From: SZUA-368 sp028533045
GTDB taxonomy: Bacteria > Spirochaetota > Spirochaetia > DSM-2461
Direction: 5' to 3'
Length of the DNA: 64,000 bases
Assembly: GCA_050031985.1 (NCBI GenBank)
Contig: JBNAIG010000034.1
Span: 11,588-75,587 of the forward strand
A program made the translations under genes and the position numbers. Positions 23,767 to 37,303 of this stretch are shown here, one piece after another. Every line of letters begins with the position of its first letter. Position 1 is the first letter of the stretch. Under the pieces are notes generated by a model. That model ran no database searches, had not been told where the DNA came from, and saw only the letters and a program-made list of their open reading frames with translations.

Positions 23767-25184
23767 TTATTTTGTCAGATATTCATCAACCGCATCGGCC
23801 GCATTTCGACCGTGTGCAATGGCTCTAACAACAAGAGAAGCACCGCTCATGGCGTCTCCTGCGGCAAAAACACCGTCACAACTGGTCTGGTAGTTGTCGG
23901 TTTTAACATTACCCCGTCCGTCCAGTTCAAGGTCCAGATCTTTTACGATAGGACCATGCTCCAGATGAACGAATCCCATAGCCAGAAGGACAAGGTCCAC
24001 ATCCAGGCTGAATTCGCTTCCCGCAACGGGCTTCATGTTAAACTTTCCGTCCACATTTTCCCACTCAACCTTTTGCAAATTGGCTTTGGAAATCTTGCCC
24101 TCCTTACCCTCAAAACTGTTGGTATTGACGAGCCAATCCTGCTCGCAGCCCTCTTTGTGTGAAGAGGAAGTTCTCAGGATTCGGGGCCATTCGGGCCAAA
24201 CCGGATTCCAGGGCTTATCCCACTCCATAGGCTTGGGCATAATTTCGTACTGGTAAACCTTTTTGGCTCCCTGACGAATAGAAGTACCTACACAGTCGGA
24301 ACCGGTATCTCCCCCGCCGATAACCAGAACGGTCTTTCCCTTGGCGGAGATAGCTTCTTCGGTCACTTTCTCATCAAAGGATTTCTTGGCAGACTGGGAA
24401 AGGAATTCCATGGCGTAGTGAACACCCTTAAGCTCCCGGCCCTCTACGGGCAGGTTACGGGGGGCGCCGGCACCCACAGTAATCAGTACGGCATCATACT
24501 TATTCTTGATGTAGGAGATGGAAATATCCTTTCCGATCTCTACACCTGTTTCAAAGTTGATTCCTTCCTGCTTCATCAGCTCCAGTCTTCTGTCGATGAT
24601 GTGCTTTTCCATCTTGAAGTTGGGGATACCGTAACGCATAAGTCCGCCAACGTGATTGTCCTTTTCGTAAAGGGTTACTTCGTGTCCCATACGGCGCAAC
24701 TGCTGAGCTGCGGCCATTCCGGCCGGACCGCCCCCGATAACGGCAACGGTTTTACCCGTTTCCACCTGGGGAGGATGGGGTACGACCCAACCCTCTTCGA
24801 AGGCCTTGTCAATGATGGCCAGCTCGATCTGGTTGATCGTAACAGGAGCATCATTGATGCTAAGGGTACAGGACGCCTCACAGGGAGCGGGACAGATGGT
24901 ACCGGTAAACTCGGGAAAGTTGTTGGTCAGCTCCAGACGCTCGTAAGCCTCTTTCCACTGTCCCCGGTATACCGCATCGTTCCACTCGGGAATGAGGTTG
25001 TCCACGGGACAACCGATGTTATGACAGAAAGGGGTACCGCAGTCCATACAACGGGCGCCCTGCTCCTGCAACTCCTCTACTTTTTTGAATATGCGAACCT
25101 GATTATAATCCTTAACCCGGTCCTTTTTATCGCGGTATACTAAACCCGCTCTATCGAATTCGAGAAAACCAAGTACTTTTCCCA

Positions 25185-25185
<1 letters not shown>
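23767..25185 (-). CDS. gltD: Glutamate synthase small subunit
   Basis: 472 residues. The N-terminal iron-sulfur motif is CMDCGTPFCHNIGCPVDN, followed by a second Cys cluster (CPAPCEASC). FAD- and NAD(P)H-binding Rossmann motifs are VAVIGGGPAGMAAAQQLRRM and VLVIGGGDTGSDCVG, and the ending DGVFAAGDAMSGASLVVRAI is typical. It passes electrons from NAD(P)H to the large subunit. The ATG overlaps the gltB stop by one base (TAATG). Confidence 0.96.
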
Positions 25186-29711
<4,526 letters not shown>

Positions 29712-29880
29712 CCTTATTCTCCTTAGGCTCAATTCATACATTACTGTAGGAATTAGATTAGTTTTAATTATTAAGCAAAACAGTTAAGTATTAGATAAAT
29801 ATTCACTCAAACCGGTGATTACCGGACTATGTTGTATATTTATTCAGGTGGTTTTGTGGCAACTTATTGCCGCGTGAGGA
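29712..29880 (-). promoter_or_regulatory. Long 5' leader of gltB with two small hairpins
   Basis: About 165 bases separate the promoter from the gltB start. In the transcript come a GGCAA/TTGCC hairpin with a 4-base loop (29858-29871), then a CCGGT/ACCGG hairpin with a 4-base loop (29812-29825), then a long A+T-rich unstructured part before AAGGAG. I do not recognise a known riboswitch. No gene is visible in this stretch. Confidence 0.4.
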
Positions 29881-29882
29881 AT

Positions 29883-29912
29883 ACTATAATATAAAAGATA
29901 CATTTATGTCAA
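29883..29912 (-). promoter_or_regulatory. Promoter of gltB-gltD
   Basis: Minus-strand TTGACA (29907-29912), an 18-base A+T-rich spacer and TATAGT (29883-29888). Confidence 0.7.
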
Positions 29913-29954
29913 TTGCTGGTAGTGAATTATTGCAGATTAAGCTTTAAGCCAAAA

Positions 29955-31472
29955 CTAATTGACCAGACTCTCAATATATTGACGAACTCTATCAAAATCA
30001 ATCATCTCAACAGACTCTTTAATTGAATGAACCGCTTTTTCCCAATCTTCTCCCCATTCGAAGGAGGAGTAGTGTTCCAGATTATCCATAAGCCCATTAT
30101 AATCTCCCGCTTCGGCAAGCATAAGATTCTCCTTCAGGAGATCCTTCTGATGACTATCGAGAATCAATTGGCTCACATTCCCCGTTGAACCCGGCTTATC
30201 ATCGGAAACACCGGGAATATCCAGGGATTTCAATTCCTTTATAACCTTATCCACCATTTCCTGAAAGGACGGGAGCATTTTTTCCGCCTCTTCCCTCTTC
30301 TGAGCCCTTAGGGCCGCCTCAAGAATATTCGCTTCATTCTGAAGGGCGATGGCCCCCACAATTCCGGCTACACCTTTAATACTGTGAACCAATCGGTGGG
30401 CTTCGGAAATATTCTCTCCGAAGAGTTTCTCCAACCGCTCGGAAATATCACTATAGTCATTGATAAAATCGGAAATAACCGTCCCGTACAGCTCCCGGTT
30501 TCCTTCCAGATTCTCGATGGCCTTCTCCACGTCAACAAAAGCAGTTCTCAACACCAGACTCTCTCCTTGAACTAATCTATCACCCTTGCGGGACGGAAGA
30601 TCGTTCTTTTCCCTGGTATAATTCTGCATAAGTTTCAAGAGATTTACACTGTCCGATGAGATTTTCCTTATGCTATCCAGAATATCGGCGACGACAGGAT
30701 CATTCGTTTTTCCCATGGCCAATTCGGTATATCCCAAAATTCCGTTAACCAGATTGCTGGTTTTCTCTCCCAGCTCATCGATCTTCACACAGGTTGATTC
30801 AATCCTGGATAACTTGTCCAGCCTTTCCAGCAGATAGTGCTCCCCGGTCTTGTCATCAATATCAATAAAGTACTTTCCGTCCCCAATGGGACTAAAATAA
30901 AAATCCAACCAAAGGGTTTGATCATGCAAGTCAAAGCGGAAATGACTCATTTCACGCTTCCCCCCGCTTTCGGTCTTCTCGATACGGGAAAGAACCTTCT
31001 CACTCAAGTCGAGAGAAAAAATCCGGTCAAGCTTTTCCGCAAAGGCCCTTTTTCCCAAAACAAGAGACAGTTCACCCACAAAATGGGCCCTCTCCACAAC
31101 GCCCTGCTTATCAATGATCAAAAAACTGGAATTCAGATTATCCAAAAGAACCCGCTTTAACCGTTCGCTCTCCCTAAGCAGGGAACCGTTATAATTTTCT
31201 TGCTTGTCTACCACAAAAAAGATATGACGGTGCCTTTTGTCGCTACTGAGAATACAATAGGACTTCTTTCCCAGCAAACAGTTTCTACAGGGGGCCTCGC
31301 TAAAAAAATCATGGGGACATATCTCTTTTATATCCCCGGGAAGCTCCCCGAGTACAGATTGGGAAATGGGATTGGATTTAACAATATTGTAATCCTGATC
31401 TATGGTAATGAAGCCGATATCAAGCTGCTCCGCCAGGACCAGAATATCATCGGCATATACAACATCCTTCAT
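29955..31472 (-). CDS. PAS/HPt signalling protein lacking a kinase ATPase domain
   Basis: 505 residues from the ATG at 31472. Order: a first PAS-like domain with a Cys group (CPHDFFSEAPCRNCLLGKKS), a second PAS-like domain, a stretch LVNGILGYTELAMG that recalls the helix after the phospho-His of HisKA domains but lacks the His, then a histidine phosphotransfer (HPt) domain with SEAHRLVHSIKGVAGIVGA, whose His is the phosphorylation site, and a helical C-terminus that may be a second, diverged HPt. No HATPase or receiver domain is present. It may relay phosphate for a separate hybrid kinase. The soluble protein likely senses redox or a ligand through the first PAS domain. Confidence 0.75.
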   Translation of the reverse strand: MKDVVYADDILVLAEQLDIGFITIDQDYNIVKSNPISQSVLGELPGDIKEICPHDFFSEAPCRNCLLGKKSYCILSSDKRHRHIFFVVDKQENYNGSLLRESERLKRVLLDNLNSSFLIIDKQGVVERAHFVGELSLVLGKRAFAEKLDRIFSLDLSEKVLSRIEKTESGGKREMSHFRFDLHDQTLWLDFYFSPIGDGKYFIDIDDKTGEHYLLERLDKLSRIESTCVKIDELGEKTSNLVNGILGYTELAMGKTNDPVVADILDSIRKISSDSVNLLKLMQNYTREKNDLPSRKGDRLVQGESLVLRTAFVDVEKAIENLEGNRELYGTVISDFINDYSDISERLEKLFGENISEAHRLVHSIKGVAGIVGAIALQNEANILEAALRAQKREEAEKMLPSFQEMVDKVIKELKSLDIPGVSDDKPGSTGNVSQLILDSHQKDLLKENLMLAEAGDYNGLMDNLEHYSSFEWGEDWEKAVHSIKESVEMIDFDRVRQYIESLVN

Positions 31473-31480
31473 CAATTTCC

Positions 31481-31508
31481 ATTATAACTCACCAAAAATA
31501 AATAGCAA
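31481..31508 (-). promoter_or_regulatory. Promoter of the PAS/HPt gene, leaderless type
   Basis: Minus-strand TTGCTA (31503-31508), a 16-base spacer and TATAAT (31481-31486), with 8 bases to the ATG at 31472. It fits in the short gap after lacZ. Confidence 0.65.
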
Positions 31509-31514
31509 ATTAAT

Positions 31515-34500
31515 TCAGCCTAATTTAATGGGAAACTCATAACGTCCGGGAAGGATCTTATATTTATCCAGAGTATCCGGCCCGCAGCTGGCCGTTCCCA
31601 GCCCACGCTGTTTCAGATCGAGGGTTATCACCGTTTCATCCCGGGCTTCCAATTCATTAGTATGGTAGGATTTTTCCAGATCATCCGCTCTGTAGTGACT
31701 TACGCCAAATTCAAAACGACCGGAAAATTCGAGTTTTTCCTCTCCTTTTTGAAGAGTCATACGGCGTACTTCGCTCTTGTTTCCATTTTCCTGGGGAAGA
31801 ATATAGGGAACGAACTGCTCCGCCACGGTAGAACGGTAGAATCCCACGGGGGCACAACTCCTGTCACAGTAGTTTTCCCAGGGTCCTTTCCCAAACCATG
31901 TTAACTCTTCAAAACCGGGAACCGTTTCCATTTTGATTCCCAGACGGGGTAAATCGGGCCAATCGTCGGAAATATCAAAAGAATTTTCCAAAATCAGTGC
32001 CCCCGACTCATCAAGGCTGATTTTAAGGGTGTGTTTTATGGTAAGATCTTCTGCGCTGCCGCAGTAAGTCCTACTTAAAAGAAGAGCTTTATCTTTTACC
32101 ACAGGCCCAAGGGAAGCCTTAATCAGTTTTAGATTATTCAACCCCGCCTTTTTCCAGAGTCCGGCCGGCTTGCTTTCCTGCCCGTTCCATCCACGGATCT
32201 CATCATTATCCGTAGGGGCGCGCCAGACATTTAACTCGGGAAAAGAAGTGAAAAGGGCCTTACCTTCTCTGTTCCATGAAATCAGCATCCCCTTTTCCAA
32301 ATCCCCTTCAATATTCCAGTCACCACCGGATAAAATAACCCGATTCCCTTCTACCATGAGTTCTCCCAGACCATAGCGGGCCTTGGGTAAGGCAAGAGTT
32401 TTAGAAGAGAGAGAAAATTGTTCCCATGCGACCTCATGACCAGCCGGCGCCCAGGGGCTCTCCTTTTTCAGACAAAAGCGAAAGGTAATAAAAGCCTCTT
32501 CTCCTTCCTTCAATCCGGGCCAGTCGTAGGCAATATTCAGTGCCTTTGTCTCAAAGGGCCCCACTTGAGGCAGATCAGTCTTCCCCGACTCCTTTGGGAT
32601 TCCCTCAACTTCAACCGTCCAGTTCAATTCATAATCGTCAAGATGGGAAAAGTAGTGCCGGTTGGTCAGGCTGAATCGGCCCTCCTTCACAGATAAGGCC
32701 TCCATGGTAATCGGTTGGGCGAGTTTTTTAAATTCAAACATAGAGGGATGGGGGGTGCGGTCGGGCCAGACCATACCGTTTATACAAAAGTCAAAGTCAT
32801 GCTTTAGCTCATCAAAGTCTCCCCCGTAGGCCCAGTAGTCACGTCCTTTATTATCGGTTTTAAGAATCCCCTGGTCCACCCAGTCCCAAATAAAACCTCC
32901 CTGCAAGCCTTTATAAGAATAGAACGCGTCCCAGTACTCCTTAAGAGTCCCGTTACTGTTACCCATGGCATGGGAGTATTCACAAAGAATGACCGGTCGG
33001 GGGTCCTCCCCTTTCACGGCATGATCAATAATAGCCTCAATGGAGGGGTACATGGGATTTATCATATCGTTATCCCGGTTATTCCCTCCCTTATAAGTAT
33101 TGCCGCTCCACTCCTGGTACCAGTACTTTTTGACTTCCCCTTCATGGTGAATAATCCGGCTGGGATCGTAGGCCCTGACCATGTCACAGGCAAAAGCATG
33201 ATTCTCCCCGTTCCCCGTTTCATTCCCCAAAGACCAGGAAAAAATAGAGGGGTGATTTTTATCGCGGCGCACCATATTCATGATTCGCTCCTGAAAGGCG
33301 TTGCGCCAGCGGGGATCCCGGGCCAAAACGGCATAGTTGTCATGGGCTTCTATGTTCGCCTCATCCACCAGATATATACCGTATTCATCGCAGAGTTCAT
33401 ACCACTCCACGTCGTTGGGATAGTGACTCGTTCTTACGGCGTTAAAGTTGAATTGCTTGAGAAGTTTGATATCCCGGATCATCGATTCCCGGCTTATGGT
33501 TTTCCCCGTCCTGTCATCGTGTTCATGACGGTTAACACCTTTAATCATAACAGGCTGTCCGTTAATAAGAAGCTCCCTCTCCTTAATGACAATATTACGA
33601 AAACCGGTGCGAAAGGAACGAATATCTCTTACATCGCCCTCGGGGCCGCTCAGTTCAAATACAAGAGTATAGAGATTAGGGTGCTCAGCGGACCAGGGTT
33701 TTATACCGGGAAAACGGTCTTCCCAGAAGATATGATACCCGCTGACGCGGTAGGAAAAGTCCACCGTCCCCTGGCGGCAGTGAATCAGTCTGTCCCCTTC
33801 ATAGAGCTTTGCCGTTAGAAGGAAGTCCTCCATGGGACCGCTATAGGACTGGCCGTTTCCCTCCTGCCCCTCCCCTATGGCAAGGGTAAAATTCACCTTG
33901 CTATCCAAAGTGAGAATACCTTCCCCCGTGGCGAGGTCGTAGTCCCCCCGGGCAAAAATATCCTCCAGATAAGCGTGATCAGTGGAATAGAGGTAAACAG
34001 AACGGTAAATTCCCGCCATCCACCAGTGATCCTGATCCTCCACATAGCTCCCGTCGGACCAACGAAGGACTTTCACGATTAGTTCATTCTCTCCTTCCCG
34101 AACGAGAGAACTGATATCAAATTCCGAAGGGAGGCGGCTGTCCTTTCCCATACCGGCAAAAGTCCCGTTTACATAAAGCTCAAAATAGCTTTCCACCCCG
34201 CCAAAATGGATAACCGTTCTTCGCTTTGCCCAGTTATCTTCAAGGGAAAATGTCTTTCTATAAACGCCTGTCGGATTAGCTTCGGGAACAAGGGGATAGT
34301 TATTTTCCCAGGGCATCTGTACATTGGTATATATCGGCTTATCCCAAAATCCTTCCATCGTCCAGTTGGAGGGTACCGGAATAGTTCCCCAATTCCCTTC
34401 CGTTTCCAGAGAGGCCTCCTCGGGATTTTGGTAAAGATTAAATTCCCATACACCGTCAAGGGAGCAATACCAGGGTGAGCTTTCCTTGTCCCGGCGTAAG

Positions 34501-34610
34501 GCCCCCTGACTATCTCCGTAAGGAAGGAGGCAGGAGTGAGCGGGAAGACGGTTGATCTGGGGCAGCTCGGGCATTTCCCACAGTTTTTTTGACAAATTCA
34601 GAGGTTTCAT
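31515..34610 (-). CDS. lacZ: Beta-galactosidase, glycoside hydrolase family 2 (LacZ type)
   Basis: 1031 residues, the LacZ length. The five domains are recognisable: NRLPAHSCLLPYGD and YCSLDGVWEFNLY (sugar-binding), the barrel with MIKGVNRHEHDDRTG and AVRTSHYPND, acid/base Glu in FSWSLGNETGNGENH, nucleophile Glu in PVILCEYSHAMGNSNG, and the C-terminal beta-galactosidase small-chain fold with TEVRR-like SEVRRMTLQ and SHYRADDLEKSYHTNEL. It hydrolyses lactose or other beta-galactosides; there is no signal peptide, so it acts in the cytoplasm. AAAGGAG precedes the ATG. The divergent araC-type gene is its likely regulator. Confidence 0.95.
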   Translation of the reverse strand: MKPLNLSKKLWEMPELPQINRLPAHSCLLPYGDSQGALRRDKESSPWYCSLDGVWEFNLYQNPEEASLETEGNWGTIPVPSNWTMEGFWDKPIYTNVQMPWENNYPLVPEANPTGVYRKTFSLEDNWAKRRTVIHFGGVESYFELYVNGTFAGMGKDSRLPSEFDISSLVREGENELIVKVLRWSDGSYVEDQDHWWMAGIYRSVYLYSTDHAYLEDIFARGDYDLATGEGILTLDSKVNFTLAIGEGQEGNGQSYSGPMEDFLLTAKLYEGDRLIHCRQGTVDFSYRVSGYHIFWEDRFPGIKPWSAEHPNLYTLVFELSGPEGDVRDIRSFRTGFRNIVIKERELLINGQPVMIKGVNRHEHDDRTGKTISRESMIRDIKLLKQFNFNAVRTSHYPNDVEWYELCDEYGIYLVDEANIEAHDNYAVLARDPRWRNAFQERIMNMVRRDKNHPSIFSWSLGNETGNGENHAFACDMVRAYDPSRIIHHEGEVKKYWYQEWSGNTYKGGNNRDNDMINPMYPSIEAIIDHAVKGEDPRPVILCEYSHAMGNSNGTLKEYWDAFYSYKGLQGGFIWDWVDQGILKTDNKGRDYWAYGGDFDELKHDFDFCINGMVWPDRTPHPSMFEFKKLAQPITMEALSVKEGRFSLTNRHYFSHLDDYELNWTVEVEGIPKESGKTDLPQVGPFETKALNIAYDWPGLKEGEEAFITFRFCLKKESPWAPAGHEVAWEQFSLSSKTLALPKARYGLGELMVEGNRVILSGGDWNIEGDLEKGMLISWNREGKALFTSFPELNVWRAPTDNDEIRGWNGQESKPAGLWKKAGLNNLKLIKASLGPVVKDKALLLSRTYCGSAEDLTIKHTLKISLDESGALILENSFDISDDWPDLPRLGIKMETVPGFEELTWFGKGPWENYCDRSCAPVGFYRSTVAEQFVPYILPQENGNKSEVRRMTLQKGEEKLEFSGRFEFGVSHYRADDLEKSYHTNELEARDETVITLDLKQRGLGTASCGPDTLDKYKILPGRYEFPIKLG

Positions 34611-34643
34611 AAATTCACTCCTTTTTAAATATACCGATATTAC

Positions 34644-34677
34644 TTGCCATTATAAGCCCGGTCCGCTAGGATTAACA
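34644..34677. promoter_or_regulatory. Overlapping face-to-face promoters of lacZ and the AraC-type gene
   Basis: Plus strand: TTGCCA (34644-34649), 17 bases, TAGGAT (34667-34672) for the regulator. Minus strand: TGTTAA (34672-34677), 17 bases, TATAAT (34649-34654) for lacZ. The -10 box of each abuts or overlaps the -35 box of the other, so the polymerases would compete for the same DNA face. Confidence 0.7.
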
Positions 34678-34681
34678 TGTC

Positions 34682-35545
34682 ATGGTTGGGAAAAAAGATA
34701 TGTTATCTGGTATTGATTCCAGGGCGCAACAGATTGTACGCCGTTCCATGGGAGGCCTCTCATCCCGGGAATACCTGGGTGCCGGAATTATGCATAAAAA
34801 AGGGATAGAAGAGGATATTTTTGATCGCAGTTTTGAACCCTATGTCATGGTTTATGTTGTCCGGGGCCGGGGCATATACAGGGACAACAAAGGAAACAGC
34901 TATGAACTCACGCCGGGCTCCCTCTTCCAACGCTTCCCCGGAGTCCCCCATCAGACCGTTTTGGAGAAGGATAGCAACTGGGCGGAATATTTCCTGGATA
35001 TAGGACCGGCTCTGAGCCGGGCCCTGATAGCTTCCCGCTTTATGGACGAAGAAAATCCGGTCTTTCCCCTTAAGCCGGATCCGTCTCTGGAGAACCTCTT
35101 TCAAGACTACCTGGAAACCCTAAAAAGATGCCCCGAAGAGGAGCTGAACAAAATGATTCCCGAAGCCCTCTCCCTTATACATCGGGTCTATTCCCTTTTT
35201 GCTCTCCATAAGGACTCCCGCGATGAAAGGGAGATGGTAGACCGGGCGAGAAACTACTTTTTTCACAATTGTGAGAAGCGAATTATTCTGGAAGAGTATT
35301 GCGAAAACAACGGATGGGGTTATGAACGTTTCCGCAAGGCCTTCAAAAAAAATACAGCCCTGTCTCCGGGCCAGTTTATTATCCAGCGCCGTATAGACAG
35401 GGCTTGCGAGTGGCTCATTGCCACAAATATGTCCATAAAGGAGATAGGAAGCCGCCTGGGCTACCCTTCCCCCTATGAATTTTCCCATCAGTTCAAGAAA
35501 GTTACCGGCCGCTCCCCCCGGGAATACCGGAAGCAGCTGGGCTAG
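34682..35545 (+). CDS. AraC family transcriptional regulator
   Basis: 287 residues with an N-terminal cupin-like sugar-binding domain (YVVRGRGIYRDNKGN, LTPGSLFQRFPGVPHQT) and a C-terminal double helix-turn-helix domain (RIDRACEWLIATNMSIKEIG, then LGYPSPYEFSHQFKKVTGRS). It probably senses a galactoside and controls divergent lacZ and itself. No ribosome-binding site is present before the ATG at 34682, and the -10 box ends 9 bases upstream, so the message is leaderless or nearly so. ATG at 34700 is an alternative start. Confidence 0.9.
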   Translation: MVGKKDMLSGIDSRAQQIVRRSMGGLSSREYLGAGIMHKKGIEEDIFDRSFEPYVMVYVVRGRGIYRDNKGNSYELTPGSLFQRFPGVPHQTVLEKDSNWAEYFLDIGPALSRALIASRFMDEENPVFPLKPDPSLENLFQDYLETLKRCPEEELNKMIPEALSLIHRVYSLFALHKDSRDEREMVDRARNYFFHNCEKRIILEEYCENNGWGYERFRKAFKKNTALSPGQFIIQRRIDRACEWLIATNMSIKEIGSRLGYPSPYEFSHQFKKVTGRSPREYRKQLG

Positions 35546-35560
35546 AGAACTCTTCTCAAA

Positions 35561-37168
35561 CTACTTTTTATTTTTACTGTCTCCCACGGCTTTAACAAAT
35601 TTGTCAAAGAGGGGACCGGGGTTAAGAGGGGTGGACTTGAATTCCGGGTGGAACTGTACTCCCACACCCCAGGGATGATCCTTCCACTCGGCCGACTCTA
35701 CCAGCTGACCGTCGGGAGAAAAACCGGAAAGGATAAGGCCCGCTTCGGTCATTCTCTCCTTATAGTTATTGGCCACTTCATAGCGGTGACGGTGACGTTC
35801 CCGAATCACATCGGCCCCGTAGGCCTCATGGATTTTAGAACCCTTAACCAGATGGGAATCGTAACCGCCGAGACGCATGGTGCCCCCGTATTCAATCACG
35901 TCCACCTGCTCTTCCAGGAGGGCGATTACAGAGTTAGCCCCTTCGGGACGGAATTCTGAGCTGTCCGCATCGGCAATGCCCAACACGTTTCGACAGTACT
36001 CGATAACCATGATCTGAACACCCAGACAAATACCAAAGTAGGGAATTTTGTTTTCCCGGGCGTACTTGGCAGCCAGAGTCATACCTATGATACCCCGCTC
36101 ACCAAAACCACCGGGAATAAGAATCCCGTCCAGGTTCTTGAGGATCTCTTCGGGATTTCCCTTTTCCAGTTCATCCGATTCAATCTTTACAAGTTCAACA
36201 TCTACGTTGTTCTTGATGGCCCCGTGGACAATACCTTCGTCGATGGACTTGTAGGTATCGCCCAGCTTGGTATATTTACCGATCATACCGATGGTAACTT
36301 TCGTCCCGTCCTTTTTGTATTGATCGGCCAGCTTGATCCAGGGAGCGATATCGGCCTTTTTCGTTTTGAGATCCAACTTTTCGCACACCACATCATCAAA
36401 TCCCTGGGCATGATAACTGGCGGGAATTTCATAAATAGTAGTATTTACATCGTGAGCGGAAAGAACACAGTCAAAATCAATATTGGTGAATTGGGCGATT
36501 TTCTTCTTGAAACCTTCCTCAAGTTCTTCCTTACAGCGACAGAGAAGAACATCGGGCTGAATACCGATTTCCCTCATGGCTTTTACCGAATGCTGGGTCG
36601 GTTTGGTTTTCACTTCTCCCCCGGAGACTTCCGGAACAAGGGTGAGATGAACAGAACAAGTATTTTTCTTACCCCTTTCGTGGATAATCTGACGAATCGC
36701 TTCCAGGTAGGGAATGGACTCAATGTCGCCCACGGTCCCTCCGGTTTCAACAATAGTAACATCGATGTCGGGCTTCTCACCCAAAGCATAGATGCGTCTT
36801 TTGATTTCGTCCGTAATGTGGGGTACCACCTGAACGCACTTACCCAGGTACTGTCCCGCCCGCTCGCGGCGGATAACTTCCTGATAAATCTGTCCTGTGG
36901 TAATGGAATTGGCCGCACTGAGAGGAGAATTGGTAAAACGCTCGTAGTTCCCCAGGTCCAGGTCCGTTTCGGCACCGTCGTCGGTTACGAAAACTTCTCC
37001 GTGCTGATAGGGACTCATAGTCCCCGCATCGACATTCAGATAAGGGTCGATTTTAATCATGCAGACCTTAAGTCCGCGGCACTCTAAAAGGGCTCCCATG
37101 GAAGCGGAAGCAATACCTTTGCCCAGGCTGGAACACACGCCGCCCGTCGTAAAAATATACTTGCTCAT
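35561..37168 (-). CDS. pyrG: CTP synthase
   Basis: 535 residues, full length. The synthetase domain begins MSKYIFTTGGVCSSLGKGIA, with KIDPYLNVDAGTMSPYQHGE and VETGGTVGDIES. The class I glutamine amidotransferase domain has PGGFGERG, the nucleophile Cys in FGICLGVQIMV, and the His-Glu pair in VQFHPEFKS. It makes CTP from UTP. No Shine-Dalgarno site lies before the ATG; the -10 box ends 8 bases upstream. It is convergent with the AraC-type gene, 15 bases away. Confidence 0.97.
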   Translation of the reverse strand: MSKYIFTTGGVCSSLGKGIASASMGALLECRGLKVCMIKIDPYLNVDAGTMSPYQHGEVFVTDDGAETDLDLGNYERFTNSPLSAANSITTGQIYQEVIRRERAGQYLGKCVQVVPHITDEIKRRIYALGEKPDIDVTIVETGGTVGDIESIPYLEAIRQIIHERGKKNTCSVHLTLVPEVSGGEVKTKPTQHSVKAMREIGIQPDVLLCRCKEELEEGFKKKIAQFTNIDFDCVLSAHDVNTTIYEIPASYHAQGFDDVVCEKLDLKTKKADIAPWIKLADQYKKDGTKVTIGMIGKYTKLGDTYKSIDEGIVHGAIKNNVDVELVKIESDELEKGNPEEILKNLDGILIPGGFGERGIIGMTLAAKYARENKIPYFGICLGVQIMVIEYCRNVLGIADADSSEFRPEGANSVIALLEEQVDVIEYGGTMRLGGYDSHLVKGSKIHEAYGADVIRERHRHRYEVANNYKERMTEAGLILSGFSPDGQLVESAEWKDHPWGVGVQFHPEFKSTPLNPGPLFDKFVKAVGDSKNKK

Positions 37169-37176
37169 GGGTCTTA

Positions 37177-37205
37177 ATTATCCCTTATAGAGGCGGTTCT
37201 GTCAA
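37177..37205 (-). promoter_or_regulatory. Promoter of pyrG, leaderless type
   Basis: Minus-strand TTGACA (37200-37205), a 17-base spacer and GATAAT (37177-37182), with TAAGACCC between the -10 box and the ATG. pyrG is known in several phyla for control by start-site choice or reiterative transcription at GGG; here no G run is seen at the expected +1. Confidence 0.7.
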
Positions 37206-37268
37206 TCTGTTTCAACGGCTCAATGGAGGATTTTTGGGAGGACTTTTCCTTCCCTCCTTCCCCGGCTC

Positions 37269-37297
37269 TTGGAAAAGCTCTGCCTTCCGTATAAAAT
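37269..37297 (+). promoter_or_regulatory. Promoter of thiI, leaderless type
   Basis: TTGGAA (37269-37274), a 17-base spacer and TAAAAT (37292-37297), then GGGGCC and the ATG at 37304. The same 6-base spacing is seen for ttcA and the NrpR-like gene. Confidence 0.65.
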
Positions 37298-37303
37298 GGG
37301 GCC

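Noticed and set aside
29712..29880. A known riboswitch in the gltB leader
   Set aside because: I could not fit the hairpins to any riboswitch or glnA-type motif I know, so it is listed only as an unclassified leader.
29883..29912. NrpR operator (GGAA-N6-TTCC) at gltB or the SLC12-like promoter
   Set aside because: I searched both promoter regions by eye and saw no match to the methanogen consensus.
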